Source of the DNA: a virus
Direction: 5' to 3' (one strand)
Virus record (IMG/VR): IMGVR_UViG_3300042554_001257
Span: 1 to 64,000 of that record
Length of the DNA stretch: 64,000 nt
Shown here: piece by piece, positions 1 through 8,606 of the stretch
Layout of the letters: each line of letters starts with the position of its first letter
How positions within the stretch are numbered: the stretch's first letter is position 1
Translations under genes and position numbers: made by a program
Notes under the pieces: generated by a model
Databases searched by the model: none
What the model was told of the DNA's origin: nothing
Seen by the model: the letters and a program-made list of their open reading frames with translations, nothing else

Positions 1-790
1 TTGCAGCGAATCCTACAACTCTAAATGCACTGTTAGAAGGTGCGGTTCCGTCATACGAAACAATGAAGGTCAGAAGATCCAGAGCACCAGCAGTGCCTGT
101 CAGAATGATTGAAGATCCAGCACCAACCTTAATATGAGTGGTGTAACCCACATTACCTGGATGTATTCTAACCGTTGCAAGTTGAGTTCCAATACCAGTT
201 GCCGCTGTCGTATTGGTTGGAGATGCACCTTGTGTTACGAGAACTGAGAATGTCTGAGTTCCTGCCGTATCTGTTCGAATACCAGTAAAGGAAACGATAC
301 CAATCTGTGCAGTCGTCGTATGAGTAAATACGGTTCCGTTTGCAGCATCAAGATTCAGAATGTTTGATGTCGTTGTTGCAGAAGTCTGAGATTCTACAAA
401 TCCTTTTGTCTTAAATGTCGTTCCAGCACTGACAAGACCTGTTGTTCCGTTGAGTGTTGTGAGCGTCGCAACTCCAACCGTAAGACCACCAGCAGAAAGA
501 CTGTTTGTGCTTCCAGTAATATCAAACTCAACAGCAGTTGATAATCCAGTATTATTAACACCCGAAACTGTAATACTAGGAGAACCAGAAAGACCCGTTG
601 CGTTTCCAGTTACATTACCAGTGATATTACCAGTGATATTACCAGTTACATTACCCGTTACTGGTCCAACAAAACTCGAAGCAGTTACAACACCAGTAAC
701 TGTCGCATCAGTTGTGACTGTGAGTGCTTGTAAAGTGGGACCACCCGTTCCCGCTTTATTTTTTATGACATCAACATTTAACTGCGACAT
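1..790 (-). CDS. Fibre-like structural protein, cut off by the window start
   Basis: The reading frame opens at ATG 788-790 and stays open through 263 codons to base 1, so the C-terminus lies outside the window. The N-terminus (about VDVIKNKAGTG) resembles two other proteins here (10533-11270, 15699-16280). It is followed by short GNVTGNITGN-type repeats and a 'SGSPSITVSGVNNTG' segment, the low-complexity beta-repeat style of cyanomyovirus tail-fibre proteins. A late-type promoter lies 19 nt upstream. The role in the virion or host recognition is inferred from repeats and neighbours. No catalytic motif is visible. Confidence 0.7.
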   Translation of the reverse strand, partial: MSQLNVDVIKNKAGTGGPTLQALTVTTDATVTGVVTASSFVGPVTGNVTGNITGNITGNVTGNATGLSGSPSITVSGVNNTGLSTAVEFDITGSTNSLSAGGLTVGVATLTTLNGTTGLVSAGTTFKTKGFVESQTSATTTSNILNLDAANGTVFTHTTTAQIGIVSFTGIRTDTAGTQTFSVLVTQGASPTNTTAATGIGTQLATVRIHPGNVGYTTHIKVGAGSSIILTGTAGALDLLTFIVSYDGTAPSNSAFRVVGFAA

Positions 791-809
791 TTTTATACTT
801 CTTTTTAGT

Positions 810-816
810 TATTTAT
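810..816 (-). promoter_or_regulatory. Late-type promoter element ATAAATA
   Basis: ATAAATA on the minus strand, 19 nt before ATG 790. It resembles the T4 late promoter TATAAATA. Confidence 0.5.
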
Positions 817-1014
817 TCAAGATACATTATAAACATCAGGGATTAAAGTCTTACCCTGATCAATCGTTAACAACACTCCTGTGTCAACAACAAGAATCGA
901 TTCTTCCACAATCACATTCGAATCAATCGGATCCGCATTGGTTGTATTTAATGTCATTGTTTCAGTCACGTGAGCAACCGAAACGGAATAAGGAGTGCTT
1001 GTGATCCTATCCAT
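817..1014 (-). CDS. Small beta-module protein (65 aa)
   Basis: The ATG overlaps the stop of the upstream gene (TAATG), so the two are probably translationally coupled. The whole protein is a copy of the last ~65 residues of that neighbour (1014-2267): both have 'SxAHVTxxxTLxxT', then 'ESILVVDTG' or 'ESILVIDTG', and end near 'PDVYNV' or 'PDLYNV'. Similar terminal modules occur at 16308-16508 and 16505-16906. It is a probable stand-alone fibre tip or attachment module; exact function unknown. Confidence 0.65.
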   Translation of the reverse strand: MDRITSTPYSVSVAHVTETMTLNTTNADPIDSNVIVEESILVVDTGVLLTIDQGKTLIPDVYNVS

Positions 1015-2267
1015 TATTCAAACACATTATAGAGATCAGGAACAACAGTATTGTTATCACCAATCGTGACTCCAATACCAGTATCAATGACAAGAATCGA
1101 TTCACCAATCACAATGTTCGCAGGTATGGTTTCACCTGTTGTTGAAGAATCAAGTGTGATTGATTGAGTGACGTGTGCAAGTGAGAGAATGAATGGTGAT
1201 TGTCCACCACCAGGATAGTTGATTCTTGTGCCAGCAGAAGATCCACCACCACCAGAAATGCTGACATCAACACGATCACCAACAACGGCAAAAGTATTTC
1301 CAACACCAATAAAGTTGATCTGAGTGACACCAGTACCAATCGTAACTCCACCAGACTGAATACCGACACCAACTAATGGATCACCAGGTCTCAGTCCAAC
1401 ATTACCAGTTCTTCCATTGAATCCAGTGACTGCACTTGTGACTGCACCAGCAAAACCAATGTGTCTTGCCTGAATGACCGCACCATTCGCAGGAGCCTCT
1501 GAGAATGTCAGAACACTATCATAGATTGTATATGCTCTTGTGATTGTATTATCACTTGGATATTGGGTGACACCATCAATCGTGACTAACAGACTCTCAT
1601 TGTTTGGAACTGTTCGGGACAGTGTGAACTCTGTCTGAGATCCATTTCCAGTAAAGTTGTCAACCTTATTATCAGTGATATCATAAGTTGGGAAGTTATT
1701 GGCAATGATGTTTCCCCAGAAAACATCATCACTTCCAGGAGCAACTGAGAAAACAATAACACCAGGATGTTCTAGACCATAACCATCAGTAGGTGTTGCA
1801 GTTTCAAATGGTTGTTGTAGAACACCATTGATCGAAATGGTCAGTTGAGAAGCATTTGTGATTCTTGCTCCTGTTCCATTATTATAAGTCGCTCTGAATC
1901 TTGTGTTAATCCCATCAAAAGCAAGATTCAGTGTATGAGAACTACCAGATCCAACAGAAGTCAGATTGATTGTATTGCTTAATAAAGCATCTGCATATGT
2001 TGCAGCAAGTTTGATTGTGTCTGCACCATTGTTAACAATATAATAAGCACTTCCAGAAGTCAGACCACCGATTGCACTTCCACCGCCGTGCGTATAGGTG
2101 ACTCTCTGTCCTGTAACGAACCTATGCTCAATCTCAGTGATTGTGTCGTTTGTGAGAGATACTTTAACTGATGGATCAAACGTCAGAGTGTATGACGAAA
2201 GATTATCAAGTTTCTTAAAGTTTCCTGTCGTATCTCCTACGACATAAGGATTGCCGATAAGGGGCAT
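1014..2267 (-). CDS. Modular tail-fibre-like protein (417 aa)
   Basis: Several beta-rich modules are visible. There are two 'GxxTxFxLS...LLVTIDGVxQ' blocks (about residues 120-265), a module also seen in 8187-8585. Near residues 285-300 is 'FNGRTGNVGLRPGD', a motif common in T4-like tail fibres. An 'SGGVTIGTGVTQINFIGVGNTF' type segment follows, and a C-terminal 65-residue module is repeated as the next gene. Role in host binding or virion structure is inferred. Confidence 0.7.
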   Translation of the reverse strand: MPLIGNPYVVGDTTGNFKKLDNLSSYTLTFDPSVKVSLTNDTITEIEHRFVTGQRVTYTHGGGSAIGGLTSGSAYYIVNNGADTIKLAATYADALLSNTINLTSVGSGSSHTLNLAFDGINTRFRATYNNGTGARITNASQLTISINGVLQQPFETATPTDGYGLEHPGVIVFSVAPGSDDVFWGNIIANNFPTYDITDNKVDNFTGNGSQTEFTLSRTVPNNESLLVTIDGVTQYPSDNTITRAYTIYDSVLTFSEAPANGAVIQARHIGFAGAVTSAVTGFNGRTGNVGLRPGDPLVGVGIQSGGVTIGTGVTQINFIGVGNTFAVVGDRVDVSISGGGGSSAGTRINYPGGGQSPFILSLAHVTQSITLDSSTTGETIPANIVIGESILVIDTGIGVTIGDNNTVVPDLYNVFE

Positions 2268-2304
2268 TGATTTATAGACGATCTGCGTTGCTATTATTTA
2301 GTAT

Positions 2305-2331
2305 AAAAAAGAGGGGTGGTGTTCCCCTCTG
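2305..2331 (-). terminator. Rho-independent terminator after the 140-aa gene
   Basis: On the minus strand AGAGGGG and CCCCTCT form a 7-bp stem around a 7-nt loop, followed by six T. Confidence 0.8.
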
Positions 2332-2335
2332 AGTA

Positions 2336-2758
2336 TCATTCGGCAGGTGTTTCTTCTGCTGGTGGTTCGGGAGTAAATAGTTCCCAAGCACCTGCTTCTT
2401 CGTCCCAACGATAGAATGAACGTGCTTCAATCTCTGCTTCGGTCAGTGCAGGAGCAGGACCGACTGGTGATTCCCAGTCGGCAGTTTCTGTGTTGAGAAC
2501 CCAAGACTCAAAGGGCTTTGGTGCAATGAAAGCATCAAGTTCTTCATTAAAACTGTAACCAATCCCTGCGTAGCGTACTCGGAAGTTATTGTTGTATGAG
2601 GTCTGCTTCCAGTTGGTATCAGCACCCAGAAGTTTCTTGCAGAATGCTACACCGATTTCTTCTACTTCGTTTCCATTTACGTCCGAAGTATCTTCGTTAG
2701 CGACTACAATAACTTGAGTCACTACTTTGTTATCATCTAATTGTGCAAAATGAGCCAT
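2336..2758 (-). CDS. Conserved 'MAHFAQLD' family protein, copy 1 (140 aa)
   Basis: One of three paralogues in the window (others 2796-3194 and 19842-20285). All share MA(H/Y)FA(Q/E)LD at the start, a 'VVTQVIVVAN' strand, an 'IGVAFCKKLLG' segment, 'WKQTSYNNNFR', an 'IGYSFNEELDAFI' segment, a 'PFESWVLN' segment and a C-terminal 'YRWDEEAGAWELF' motif. Such proteins sit among fibre genes in cyanophages, but I know no proven function. A probable virion accessory or fibre chaperone is only a guess. It ends in a strong terminator. Confidence 0.75.
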   Translation of the reverse strand: MAHFAQLDDNKVVTQVIVVANEDTSDVNGNEVEEIGVAFCKKLLGADTNWKQTSYNNNFRVRYAGIGYSFNEELDAFIAPKPFESWVLNTETADWESPVGPAPALTEAEIEARSFYRWDEEAGAWELFTPEPPAEETPAE

Positions 2759-2789
2759 TGTTGTTATTAATAGTACTAATTGTTTTGAT

Positions 2790-2796
2790 TATTTAT
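2790..2796 (-). promoter_or_regulatory. Late-type promoter element ATAAATA
   Basis: ATAAATA 31 nt upstream of ATG 2758, touching the stop codon of the upstream gene. Confidence 0.45.
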
Positions 2797-3194
2797 TACG
2801 ATGAAGAATCAGATTCAAATAATTTCCATTCTTTAGTTTCCTCATTCCAACGATAATTCATTTTTTTTAGTTTTTCTTCTTCTGTTAGTTCTGGTTCTGG
2901 AATTGGAGGATCCCATTTTTTAGATTCTCTATTTAAAGACCATGATGGAAATGGTTGAGGTAAAACAAATATTCCCAACTGTTCATCATAGATGCTACCA
3001 ACTCCACCTATATCAGTGGTTCTGGGATTGTGATATATTCTTTTCCATTTTGAAATAGAATTGAAATGTTTTTTACAATACCCAATACCAATATCCTCAT
3101 CTTCTTTTCCAAATATATCTTTAAGATGTTTATCTTCAATAATGATTATTCTAGTAATAACATTATTTGAATCTAATTCTGCAAAGTATGCCAT
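2796..3194 (-). CDS. 'MAYFAELD' family protein, copy 2 (132 aa)
   Basis: Clear paralogue of 2336-2758: MAYFAELDSNNVITRIIII start, 'IGIGYCKKHFN', 'IYDEQLGIFVLPQPFPSWSLN' region and C-terminal 'MNYRWNEETKEWKLFE'. It is more diverged and more lysine-rich and AT-rich than copy 1, suggesting an older duplication or separate acquisition. Function unknown. Confidence 0.7.
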   Translation of the reverse strand: MAYFAELDSNNVITRIIIIEDKHLKDIFGKEDEDIGIGYCKKHFNSISKWKRIYHNPRTTDIGGVGSIYDEQLGIFVLPQPFPSWSLNRESKKWDPPIPEPELTEEEKLKKMNYRWNEETKEWKLFESDSSS

Positions 3195-3209
3195 TTAATT
3201 TTACCACAC

Positions 3210-5063
3210 TTAAATTGGGTATGCAATAAAGACGATGCCAGAACCACCAGCACCACTGGTTACGGAATTAGTGTCTCCTGCCGAAGATCCACCACCTCCA
3301 CCACCAGTATTTGTTGTTCCCGATGTTGTTGGATTTCTTGGATAAGGTCCACCAGCACCACCTCCACCAGCACCACCAGATCCAGCAGTCTGAGATTCAA
3401 AAGTTCCACCAGCACCGCCGCCACCAGCAAAGTAGAAACCACCAGGATTAGGTCCAGGAGTTCCATATGGATTTGATGGATCAATAAATGTTGCTGGTGC
3501 TTGTTTTCCTATACCACCAGGTGCAGATGGAGGATTTCCCGGACCTCTTGCATTTGTGCCCGCACCACCGGCACCACCACCGCCGCCAGCATTGTTATTT
3601 GGTGATGAGTTTGCATCTCCTCCTGGATATCCTTGCTGCAATAGTCCTGGATAGTTTGTTGCAGATCCACCACCACCATTAGATCCAGTAGGAGCGCCAC
3701 CACCACCAGAACCACCAGGATTTCCGGGAGCAGTTGAAGGATTTTCAGCAGAACCACCAGCACCACCACCAGTTACACTGATAGGTGATGTAAAGTTAAC
3801 ACTTGATAAACTTCCATTATTACCTCTCGCACCACCTGTTTGAGCAGCACCTCCACCACCAACCGTAACTGTGTATGATCCTGGTACAATTTCCAGAGAA
3901 CTACTAAACCATCCACCAGCACCACCACCAGCAGTTTGTCCGGTGGTATTGTTTTGTCCAGCACCACCAGAACCTCCGCCAGCAACTATAAGGTATTCAA
4001 GTGTTCCGTTACCAGAAGTGATAGAGAAAGGACCAGTTGAAGTAAAGACATGTATTTTTTTATTATTGTAAATATATGTTGTACCTCCTGTGGCAGAAAT
4101 TGGTGTTGGTGTAGCAATGTAGCGAACAATTACTACTCCATCGCCACCTTTTCCAGAATTTCCTCCTGAGTTTTTTCCTCCTCCTCCACCACCACCAGTA
4201 TTATCCACACCTGCAGTTCCATTTATACTGGATGGGCTAGCTCCTGCGCCCCCACCACCAGGTCCACCAGATGGAGTTGGGGTACTGTCATAATCACTTC
4301 CTCCTCCACCACCAAAAAGTCCTGTTGGTCCAACTGCGGATACCCAAGGAGCAGGCATTATCGGATTAAAAACAGGTCCAGGAAATACTGGGAATGGTTG
4401 TCCAGATCCACCAGGTCCAGTACTTCCTTGTCCACCAGCCCCTCCACCACCACCGCCAGAAGTGGTATTATTTCCACTACCACCACGATTTCCATATCCA
4501 GTATATGTTCCTGATGGGCTTTGTGTTGAATTTCCATATCCCGATGTAGGAGCTGCTGTTGCTCCCCCACCAGACCCTCCAGGAGAAGCAGTGCCACACG
4601 GATTATGTCCGGCACCGCCACCACCACCATTGGCAATTGCAGGTCCAAAAGAAGATGGACTGCCAGGATTACCACCAGGAGATTGTGGTGCATTTAATGT
4701 ATATGGAACTGCTGCACCACCAGAACCAACAGACACTGGATATGTTCCAGGTGTTAAAGGTATACTAGAGGAATAAAGAACACCGCCAGCACCACCTCCA
4801 CCATTAGCGCCAGCACCACATCCAGTTCCAGTGCCACCAGAAGCACCACCACCAACAATTAAAACATTTGCCGAAGATACAGATCCAGATTCAACAACAA
4901 GACTTCCAGATGCTGTAAAGAGATGATAAGTATAATCACCAGAAACTACTTTTGATCCACCAGTAGCACTAAACGATGGTGAACTTTGTGAAGAAGCATC
5001 TGTTCCACTTGCTGAAAATAAATCAGAATAGTCTGATATTTTATTATTGCTTCGGATTCCCAT
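3210..5063 (-). CDS. Glycine-rich adhesin-like protein, two-domain (617 aa)
   Basis: Two tandem copies of a glycine-rich domain. Each begins with an 'hHVFTSTGPFSITSG' or 'YHLFTASGSLVVESG' strand, followed by a 'VLIVGGGASGG' or 'LEYLIVAGGGSGG' core, many GGGGAGG loops, a 'GTYPVSVGSGGA' strand and a terminal 'GGDGVVIVRYI' or 'GGSGIVFIAYPI' strand. This is the architecture of phage glycine-rich tail-tip adhesins (compare T-even Gp38-type polyglycine loops). The N-terminal ~30 residues (MGIRSNNKISDYSDLFSASG) match those of the next two genes and may be the virion anchor. Confidence 0.7.
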   Translation of the reverse strand: MGIRSNNKISDYSDLFSASGTDASSQSSPSFSATGGSKVVSGDYTYHLFTASGSLVVESGSVSSANVLIVGGGASGGTGTGCGAGANGGGGAGGVLYSSSIPLTPGTYPVSVGSGGAAVPYTLNAPQSPGGNPGSPSSFGPAIANGGGGGAGHNPCGTASPGGSGGGATAAPTSGYGNSTQSPSGTYTGYGNRGGSGNNTTSGGGGGGAGGQGSTGPGGSGQPFPVFPGPVFNPIMPAPWVSAVGPTGLFGGGGGSDYDSTPTPSGGPGGGGAGASPSSINGTAGVDNTGGGGGGGKNSGGNSGKGGDGVVIVRYIATPTPISATGGTTYIYNNKKIHVFTSTGPFSITSGNGTLEYLIVAGGGSGGAGQNNTTGQTAGGGAGGWFSSSLEIVPGSYTVTVGGGGAAQTGGARGNNGSLSSVNFTSPISVTGGGAGGSAENPSTAPGNPGGSGGGGAPTGSNGGGGSATNYPGLLQQGYPGGDANSSPNNNAGGGGGAGGAGTNARGPGNPPSAPGGIGKQAPATFIDPSNPYGTPGPNPGGFYFAGGGGAGGTFESQTAGSGGAGGGGAGGPYPRNPTTSGTTNTGGGGGGSSAGDTNSVTSGAGGSGIVFIAYPI

Positions 5064-5081
5064 TGTATATTGTTTTTTGAG

Positions 5082-5088
5082 TATTTAT
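5082..5088 (-). promoter_or_regulatory. Late-type promoter element ATAAATA
   Basis: ATAAATA 18 nt before ATG 5063. Confidence 0.5.
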
Positions 5089-6095
5089 CCTACTCGATAC
5101 CTAATAATCACTATTCCAGATCCACCTTGTCCGGAACTATTTGGATTGCCATCATTTGCACCAGAACCGCCACCACCGCTACCAGTATTTGTAGATCCCG
5201 ATGTTCCATTAGAAAGTGGATTACCAACATTACGATTTCCACCCTTACCTCCACCGCCAGGTCCACCAGGAGCGCCAGTTGGTTGTTGATCATTTCCACC
5301 AGCACCACCACCACCTGCAAGTGTTAATGGAGATGAAGTAATAGAAATAGAAATTCCAGATCCACCAGATGCATGAGCAGGAGCGGCACTGGCGCCAGAT
5401 TGTCCCGCGCCCCCTGCGCCACCTCCCCCACCACCTCTATAAGTACTTGAACCACCGTAGTGAGCTCCACCAGCGTTTCCTTGTGTTGGATCTGATGGGG
5501 AAACTGGTCCAAGAGATGATCCAGTTTGCTGACCTCTTCCACCAGAAGATCCTCCTTGTCCAGCATCATCAAAATTTCCACCACCACCATATCCGCCACC
5601 AAGTGATGTTATTGCAGAAACTCCATTACCTCCACCAGGATTAAAAACACTAGATGATCCATTACTACCTGGACTAGATGACGTTGAAGATGCTCCCCCA
5701 CCACCAACTTCAACAGTATAAGTATATGGATTAGAAGGAATAGTTACTGTGGTTCCATATGGTGCATATGGGTGTCCAGAGATATTAGTTTTAAATCCAC
5801 CTGCTCCCCCTCCACCAGAACAACCTGTTGTATTGTCTTTTGCACCACCACCAGATCCACCCCCACCAATGACCAAATACTCTACAGTATTGGGAGAACC
5901 AACAGATGTAACCTCAAAAGATCCAAGTGAAGTGAAGGTATGGGTTTTATAAGTTATTCCTCCCGATGAAAATGTATCAATTGTTCCGCCCGTGGCAATC
6001 CACGGGCGAGGAGCAGCAGCAGAAGCATCAGTTCCAGTTTTAGAAAAATTATCTTTAAATCTTGCTTGTGGATTATTAACAGATCTTAATCCCAT
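5085..6095 (-). CDS. Glycine-rich adhesin-like protein, single domain (336 aa)
   Basis: One copy of the glycine-rich domain: 'YKTHTFTSLGSFEVTS', 'VEYLVIGGGGSGGG', 'YTYTVEVGGGGA' and a final 'GGSGIVIIRYRVG'. The anchor-like start MGLRSVNNPQARFKDNFSKT parallels those of 3210-5063 and 6133-7023. Host-receptor adhesin is inferred from the family pattern. Confidence 0.7.
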   Translation of the reverse strand: MGLRSVNNPQARFKDNFSKTGTDASAAAPRPWIATGGTIDTFSSGGITYKTHTFTSLGSFEVTSVGSPNTVEYLVIGGGGSGGGAKDNTTGCSGGGGAGGFKTNISGHPYAPYGTTVTIPSNPYTYTVEVGGGGASSTSSSPGSNGSSSVFNPGGGNGVSAITSLGGGYGGGGNFDDAGQGGSSGGRGQQTGSSLGPVSPSDPTQGNAGGAHYGGSSTYRGGGGGGAGGAGQSGASAAPAHASGGSGISISITSSPLTLAGGGGAGGNDQQPTGAPGGPGGGGKGGNRNVGNPLSNGTSGSTNTGSGGGGSGANDGNPNSSGQGGSGIVIIRYRVG

Positions 6096-6118
6096 TATGC
6101 ATATTAACTAATTATTGA

Positions 6119-6125
6119 TATTTAT
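6119..6125 (-). promoter_or_regulatory. Late-type promoter element ATAAATA
   Basis: ATAAATA 23 nt before ATG 6095. Confidence 0.45.
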
Positions 6126-6132
6126 TCCGTTA

Positions 6133-7023
6133 TTATAAAACTTCAATGGTCACTGATCCATTAGCATTATTAGTTGAGTTAGTATATGAAAAACTACTAA
6201 TCCTGGCAGAATCATAGTAAGAAGATCCGCCACCGCCAGATGAACCACCTTGCCCACAATGTGCGTTACCACCGCCGCCTCCATAATAACCACCTCCACC
6301 AGATCCTCCAGATCCACTGCCATCTGGACAAGTTCCAGATCTACCACCTGTATACCCAGATCCACTTTCGGCACCTTGTGCAGATCCAACATTATTTAAT
6401 CCACCAGTACCGGCAGCGGATTGAGTTCCTCCTGTTGGTCTTACCATTGGGGTATCATTTCTTTCCCCATCAGATCCTGTTGGATATCCACCACCACTAT
6501 TATAACTAGAAGTTTTTGTAACTGTATCATTACTTCTTCCACCACCACCAGCACCAATCAAAAGATAGTTGGAACGATTTGCAGCATCTAATGGATTATT
6601 ATTTGTTCCTCTCCACCATCCACTAAATCCACCACCAGGAGCTCCATTTTGCTGAGAATCTCCACCACCTGGATATCCACCAGTAGTTCCACTATTTGGA
6701 CCTGCTTGTCCAACAACAAAATAATATGTACCAGCTGGCGTAGATGTATAAGTACCAGTTACTGATCCACCAAAACCTGCTTCATAATATCTGTTTGAAC
6801 CTCTTGCACCAACGCAAGTAACTCTAAGTGTAGGAGATCCTAAAACAGTAGTTTCAAAAACTGCACCTGCTGTGGAAAATGATAAAGTTTGTCCACTAGT
6901 ATAGACAGTTCCATTATAAGAAATTCCAGATACAGAAGATGGAAGTCTAGAGGCTTTTGTTCCAGTGTTTGCAAAAATATTTCTATATGATGCTATCTTA
7001 TTATTAATAGATTTAATAGTCAT
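6133..7023 (-). CDS. Glycine-rich adhesin-like protein, ALK-type glycine-rich fold (296 aa)
   Basis: It shares the anchor-like N-terminus (MTIKSINNKIASYRNIFANTG) with the two neighbouring adhesins. Its glycine-rich part differs: 'GTYYFVVGQAGPNSG', 'YLLIGAGGGGRSND' and 'GGGGGNAHCGQGGSSGGGG' read more like the glycine-rich domain of ALK/LTK-type proteins. That suggests domain swapping on a constant anchor. Host-recognition role inferred. Confidence 0.65.
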   Translation of the reverse strand: MTIKSINNKIASYRNIFANTGTKASRLPSSVSGISYNGTVYTSGQTLSFSTAGAVFETTVLGSPTLRVTCVGARGSNRYYEAGFGGSVTGTYTSTPAGTYYFVVGQAGPNSGTTGGYPGGGDSQQNGAPGGGFSGWWRGTNNNPLDAANRSNYLLIGAGGGGRSNDTVTKTSSYNSGGGYPTGSDGERNDTPMVRPTGGTQSAAGTGGLNNVGSAQGAESGSGYTGGRSGTCPDGSGSGGSGGGGYYGGGGGNAHCGQGGSSGGGGSSYYDSARISSFSYTNSTNNANGSVTIEVL

Positions 7024-7035
7024 CTTTTTGCGTTG

Positions 7036-7431
7036 TTAGATATCAGTATCACCATTAATCATAAAGTTAATAGCAGACCCGACACCAACACCACCAGTAT
7101 CAGGTGCAGTAATATCTACTGCTAGTTTATCGCCAGTTGACAATACAATGGGATAGTTAGTTTCAAAGAAAGTTGTTTCATTTGCTGCAAGATCAATTCT
7201 CAGAATTCTATTCGCTGTTACACCAACACCAGTTACAGTCTGACCACTTGGATAAACATAAAGTGATGTTCTTGCAGTTCCAAGACCAGTATTATGCATA
7301 ATAACACTTCGGATATAAGTTGTCCCAGCAACACCAGCAGGAGTCGAAGTGGTTCCAGCAGTAAAGATACCAACCGTAGCAATACCAGTTACCGCCTGAA
7401 TATTCAAAAGTTTTGTTCTTTGAAGTGTCAT
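7036..7431 (-). CDS. Small beta-rich structural-type protein (131 aa)
   Basis: Pattern: 'GIFTAGTTSTPAGVAGTTYIRSVIMHNTG', an R/Y-rich middle, then 'LAANETTFFETNYPIVLSTGDKLAVDI'. Proteins 17297-17623, 26230-26571 and 15346-15657 share this layout: a strand with (V/T)YTAPAG-like text, a loop, then 'SGDxLxV'. All sit between fibre genes. Probably a small decoration or connector protein; function not established. Confidence 0.6.
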   Translation of the reverse strand: MTLQRTKLLNIQAVTGIATVGIFTAGTTSTPAGVAGTTYIRSVIMHNTGLGTARTSLYVYPSGQTVTGVGVTANRILRIDLAANETTFFETNYPIVLSTGDKLAVDITAPDTGGVGVGSAINFMINGDTDI

Positions 7432-7447
7432 CGTATTACTTTTTAGT

Positions 7448-7454
7448 TATTTAT
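7448..7454 (-). promoter_or_regulatory. Late-type promoter element ATAAATA
   Basis: ATAAATA 16 nt before ATG 7431, in the context CATAAATAACTAAAAAG, which recurs before other fibre genes. Confidence 0.5.
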
Positions 7455-8161
7455 GAGAACAGATATGCATCAAGTACACTAAAACTTGATGGTAGATTTG
7501 TAAGTTGAGAAGCATCACCTTTAAATGCAGATGCTGTCACAATACCAGTTGCTACAACACCACCAGTTAATGTTAATCCAGAAGTGCTCAGTGTTGCAGC
7601 AGTTCCGACATTTATATTTCCAGAAGAACTTACAGAAGTTGCATATAAAGTTCCAGTGACCGTAGCACCAGCACTGACTGTTTCAAACTTCTTACTATTG
7701 TCATAATAAAGTTCAGAGGCACCATTGCCAGTGAACTTTGCCATCGTTTCACCAGTAGTATGATGCTGAATGATGACATCAGTTGATCCAGAAAGATATA
7801 AGTTTCCAGTTCCAGTATCTTCTACGTAACTGTTTGTTCCGTCGTGATAGATTCTAAGATCATCACCATCACCAAAGTTTGCCTTAACATTATCACGAAG
7901 ATTTATGTTCTGGGTGAAGGTGCTTATGCCAGATGCATAAAACCCAGTTACAACAATACTTGGAGATCCAGTTAATCCTGATGCAAGTGTTGAAGTACCA
8001 CTAAAAGTTCCACTGAAAGAAGTTGCAGTGATAATACCAGTTGAGTTAATATTTCCTACACTACTAATCCCCGAACCACCTAAGTCAAGATTATCTCCCG
8101 ATTGGAGTTCTTGAAGTTGATTCGCATTGGGATTATAAATCAGCGGATATCTATTCGCCAT
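7451..8161 (-). CDS. Tail-fibre-like protein (236 aa)
   Basis: It has the 'GIITATSFSG' repeat, then the 'GDGDDLRIYHDGTNSYVEDTGTGNLYLSG' block, a 'MAKFTGNGASELYYDNSKKFETV' block and a C-terminal 'TASAFKGDASQLTNLPSS' motif. The same blocks occur in 21159-22379 and 22412-26221, so these genes share interchangeable fibre modules. Structural role inferred. Confidence 0.7.
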   Translation of the reverse strand: MANRYPLIYNPNANQLQELQSGDNLDLGGSGISSVGNINSTGIITATSFSGTFSGTSTLASGLTGSPSIVVTGFYASGISTFTQNINLRDNVKANFGDGDDLRIYHDGTNSYVEDTGTGNLYLSGSTDVIIQHHTTGETMAKFTGNGASELYYDNSKKFETVSAGATVTGTLYATSVSSSGNINVGTAATLSTSGLTLTGGVVATGIVTASAFKGDASQLTNLPSSFSVLDAYLFS

Positions 8162-8183
8162 TATATCTGAATAGTCTTTTGAT

Positions 8184-8190
8184 TATTTAT
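8184..8190 (-). promoter_or_regulatory. Late-type promoter element ATAAATA
   Basis: ATAAATA 22 nt before ATG 8161. Confidence 0.45.
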
Positions 8191-8585
8191 GCCACATTAA
8201 AAGCGATGAATCCTTTGGTGCCATCTCTTTTCAGAACACCAAGTTGTTCGCCATTTAATGCTAGTGTTGCAGCAGTTGTTCTTGTTCCGATTGTCAAACT
8301 TGTCATAGCAGTGGTGTTCAGAGTGGTTCCAAACACAATACAGTAAAATCTACCAGATGAAGATGGGGCAGCAGCAAAGGTGATTTGATTCTCACTGATG
8401 ATATAAGAAACGATTGGTTCCTGAATGACACCATCAAGTGACAAAAGTAATGTATAAGGGTTTGATGTGAAGTATGGTTGACCACCAAGTGTCAGATTAA
8501 AAGTGGTTTTAGTTCCGTCAAACTGATCTGAAATATCATCAAGTTTGATGTATGGACCAGTTTGTTGGGGTCTTCCGATATACAT
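8187..8585 (-). CDS. Small fibre-module protein (132 aa)
   Basis: It contains 'DDISDQFDGTKTTFNLTLGG', 'YTLLLSLDGVIQEP' and 'QITFAAAPSSSGRFYCIVFG', the module also present twice in 1014-2267. The C-terminus ends 'KRDGTKGFIAFNVA'. Probably a stand-alone fibre or baseplate-wedge accessory. Confidence 0.6.
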   Translation of the reverse strand: MYIGRPQQTGPYIKLDDISDQFDGTKTTFNLTLGGQPYFTSNPYTLLLSLDGVIQEPIVSYIISENQITFAAAPSSSGRFYCIVFGTTLNTTAMTSLTIGTRTTAATLALNGEQLGVLKRDGTKGFIAFNVA

Positions 8586-8599
8586 TGGAGGTTTTTAGG

Positions 8600-8606
8600 T
8601 ATTTAT
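8600..8606 (-). promoter_or_regulatory. Late-type promoter element ATAAATA
   Basis: ATAAATA 14 nt before ATG 8585, with GGAGG-like sequence between. Confidence 0.5.

Noticed and set aside
3260-5327. Several overlapping frames rich in Leu/Val or Pro/His opposite or within the glycine-rich genes
   Set aside because: These are shadows produced by repeated GGN codons read out of frame.
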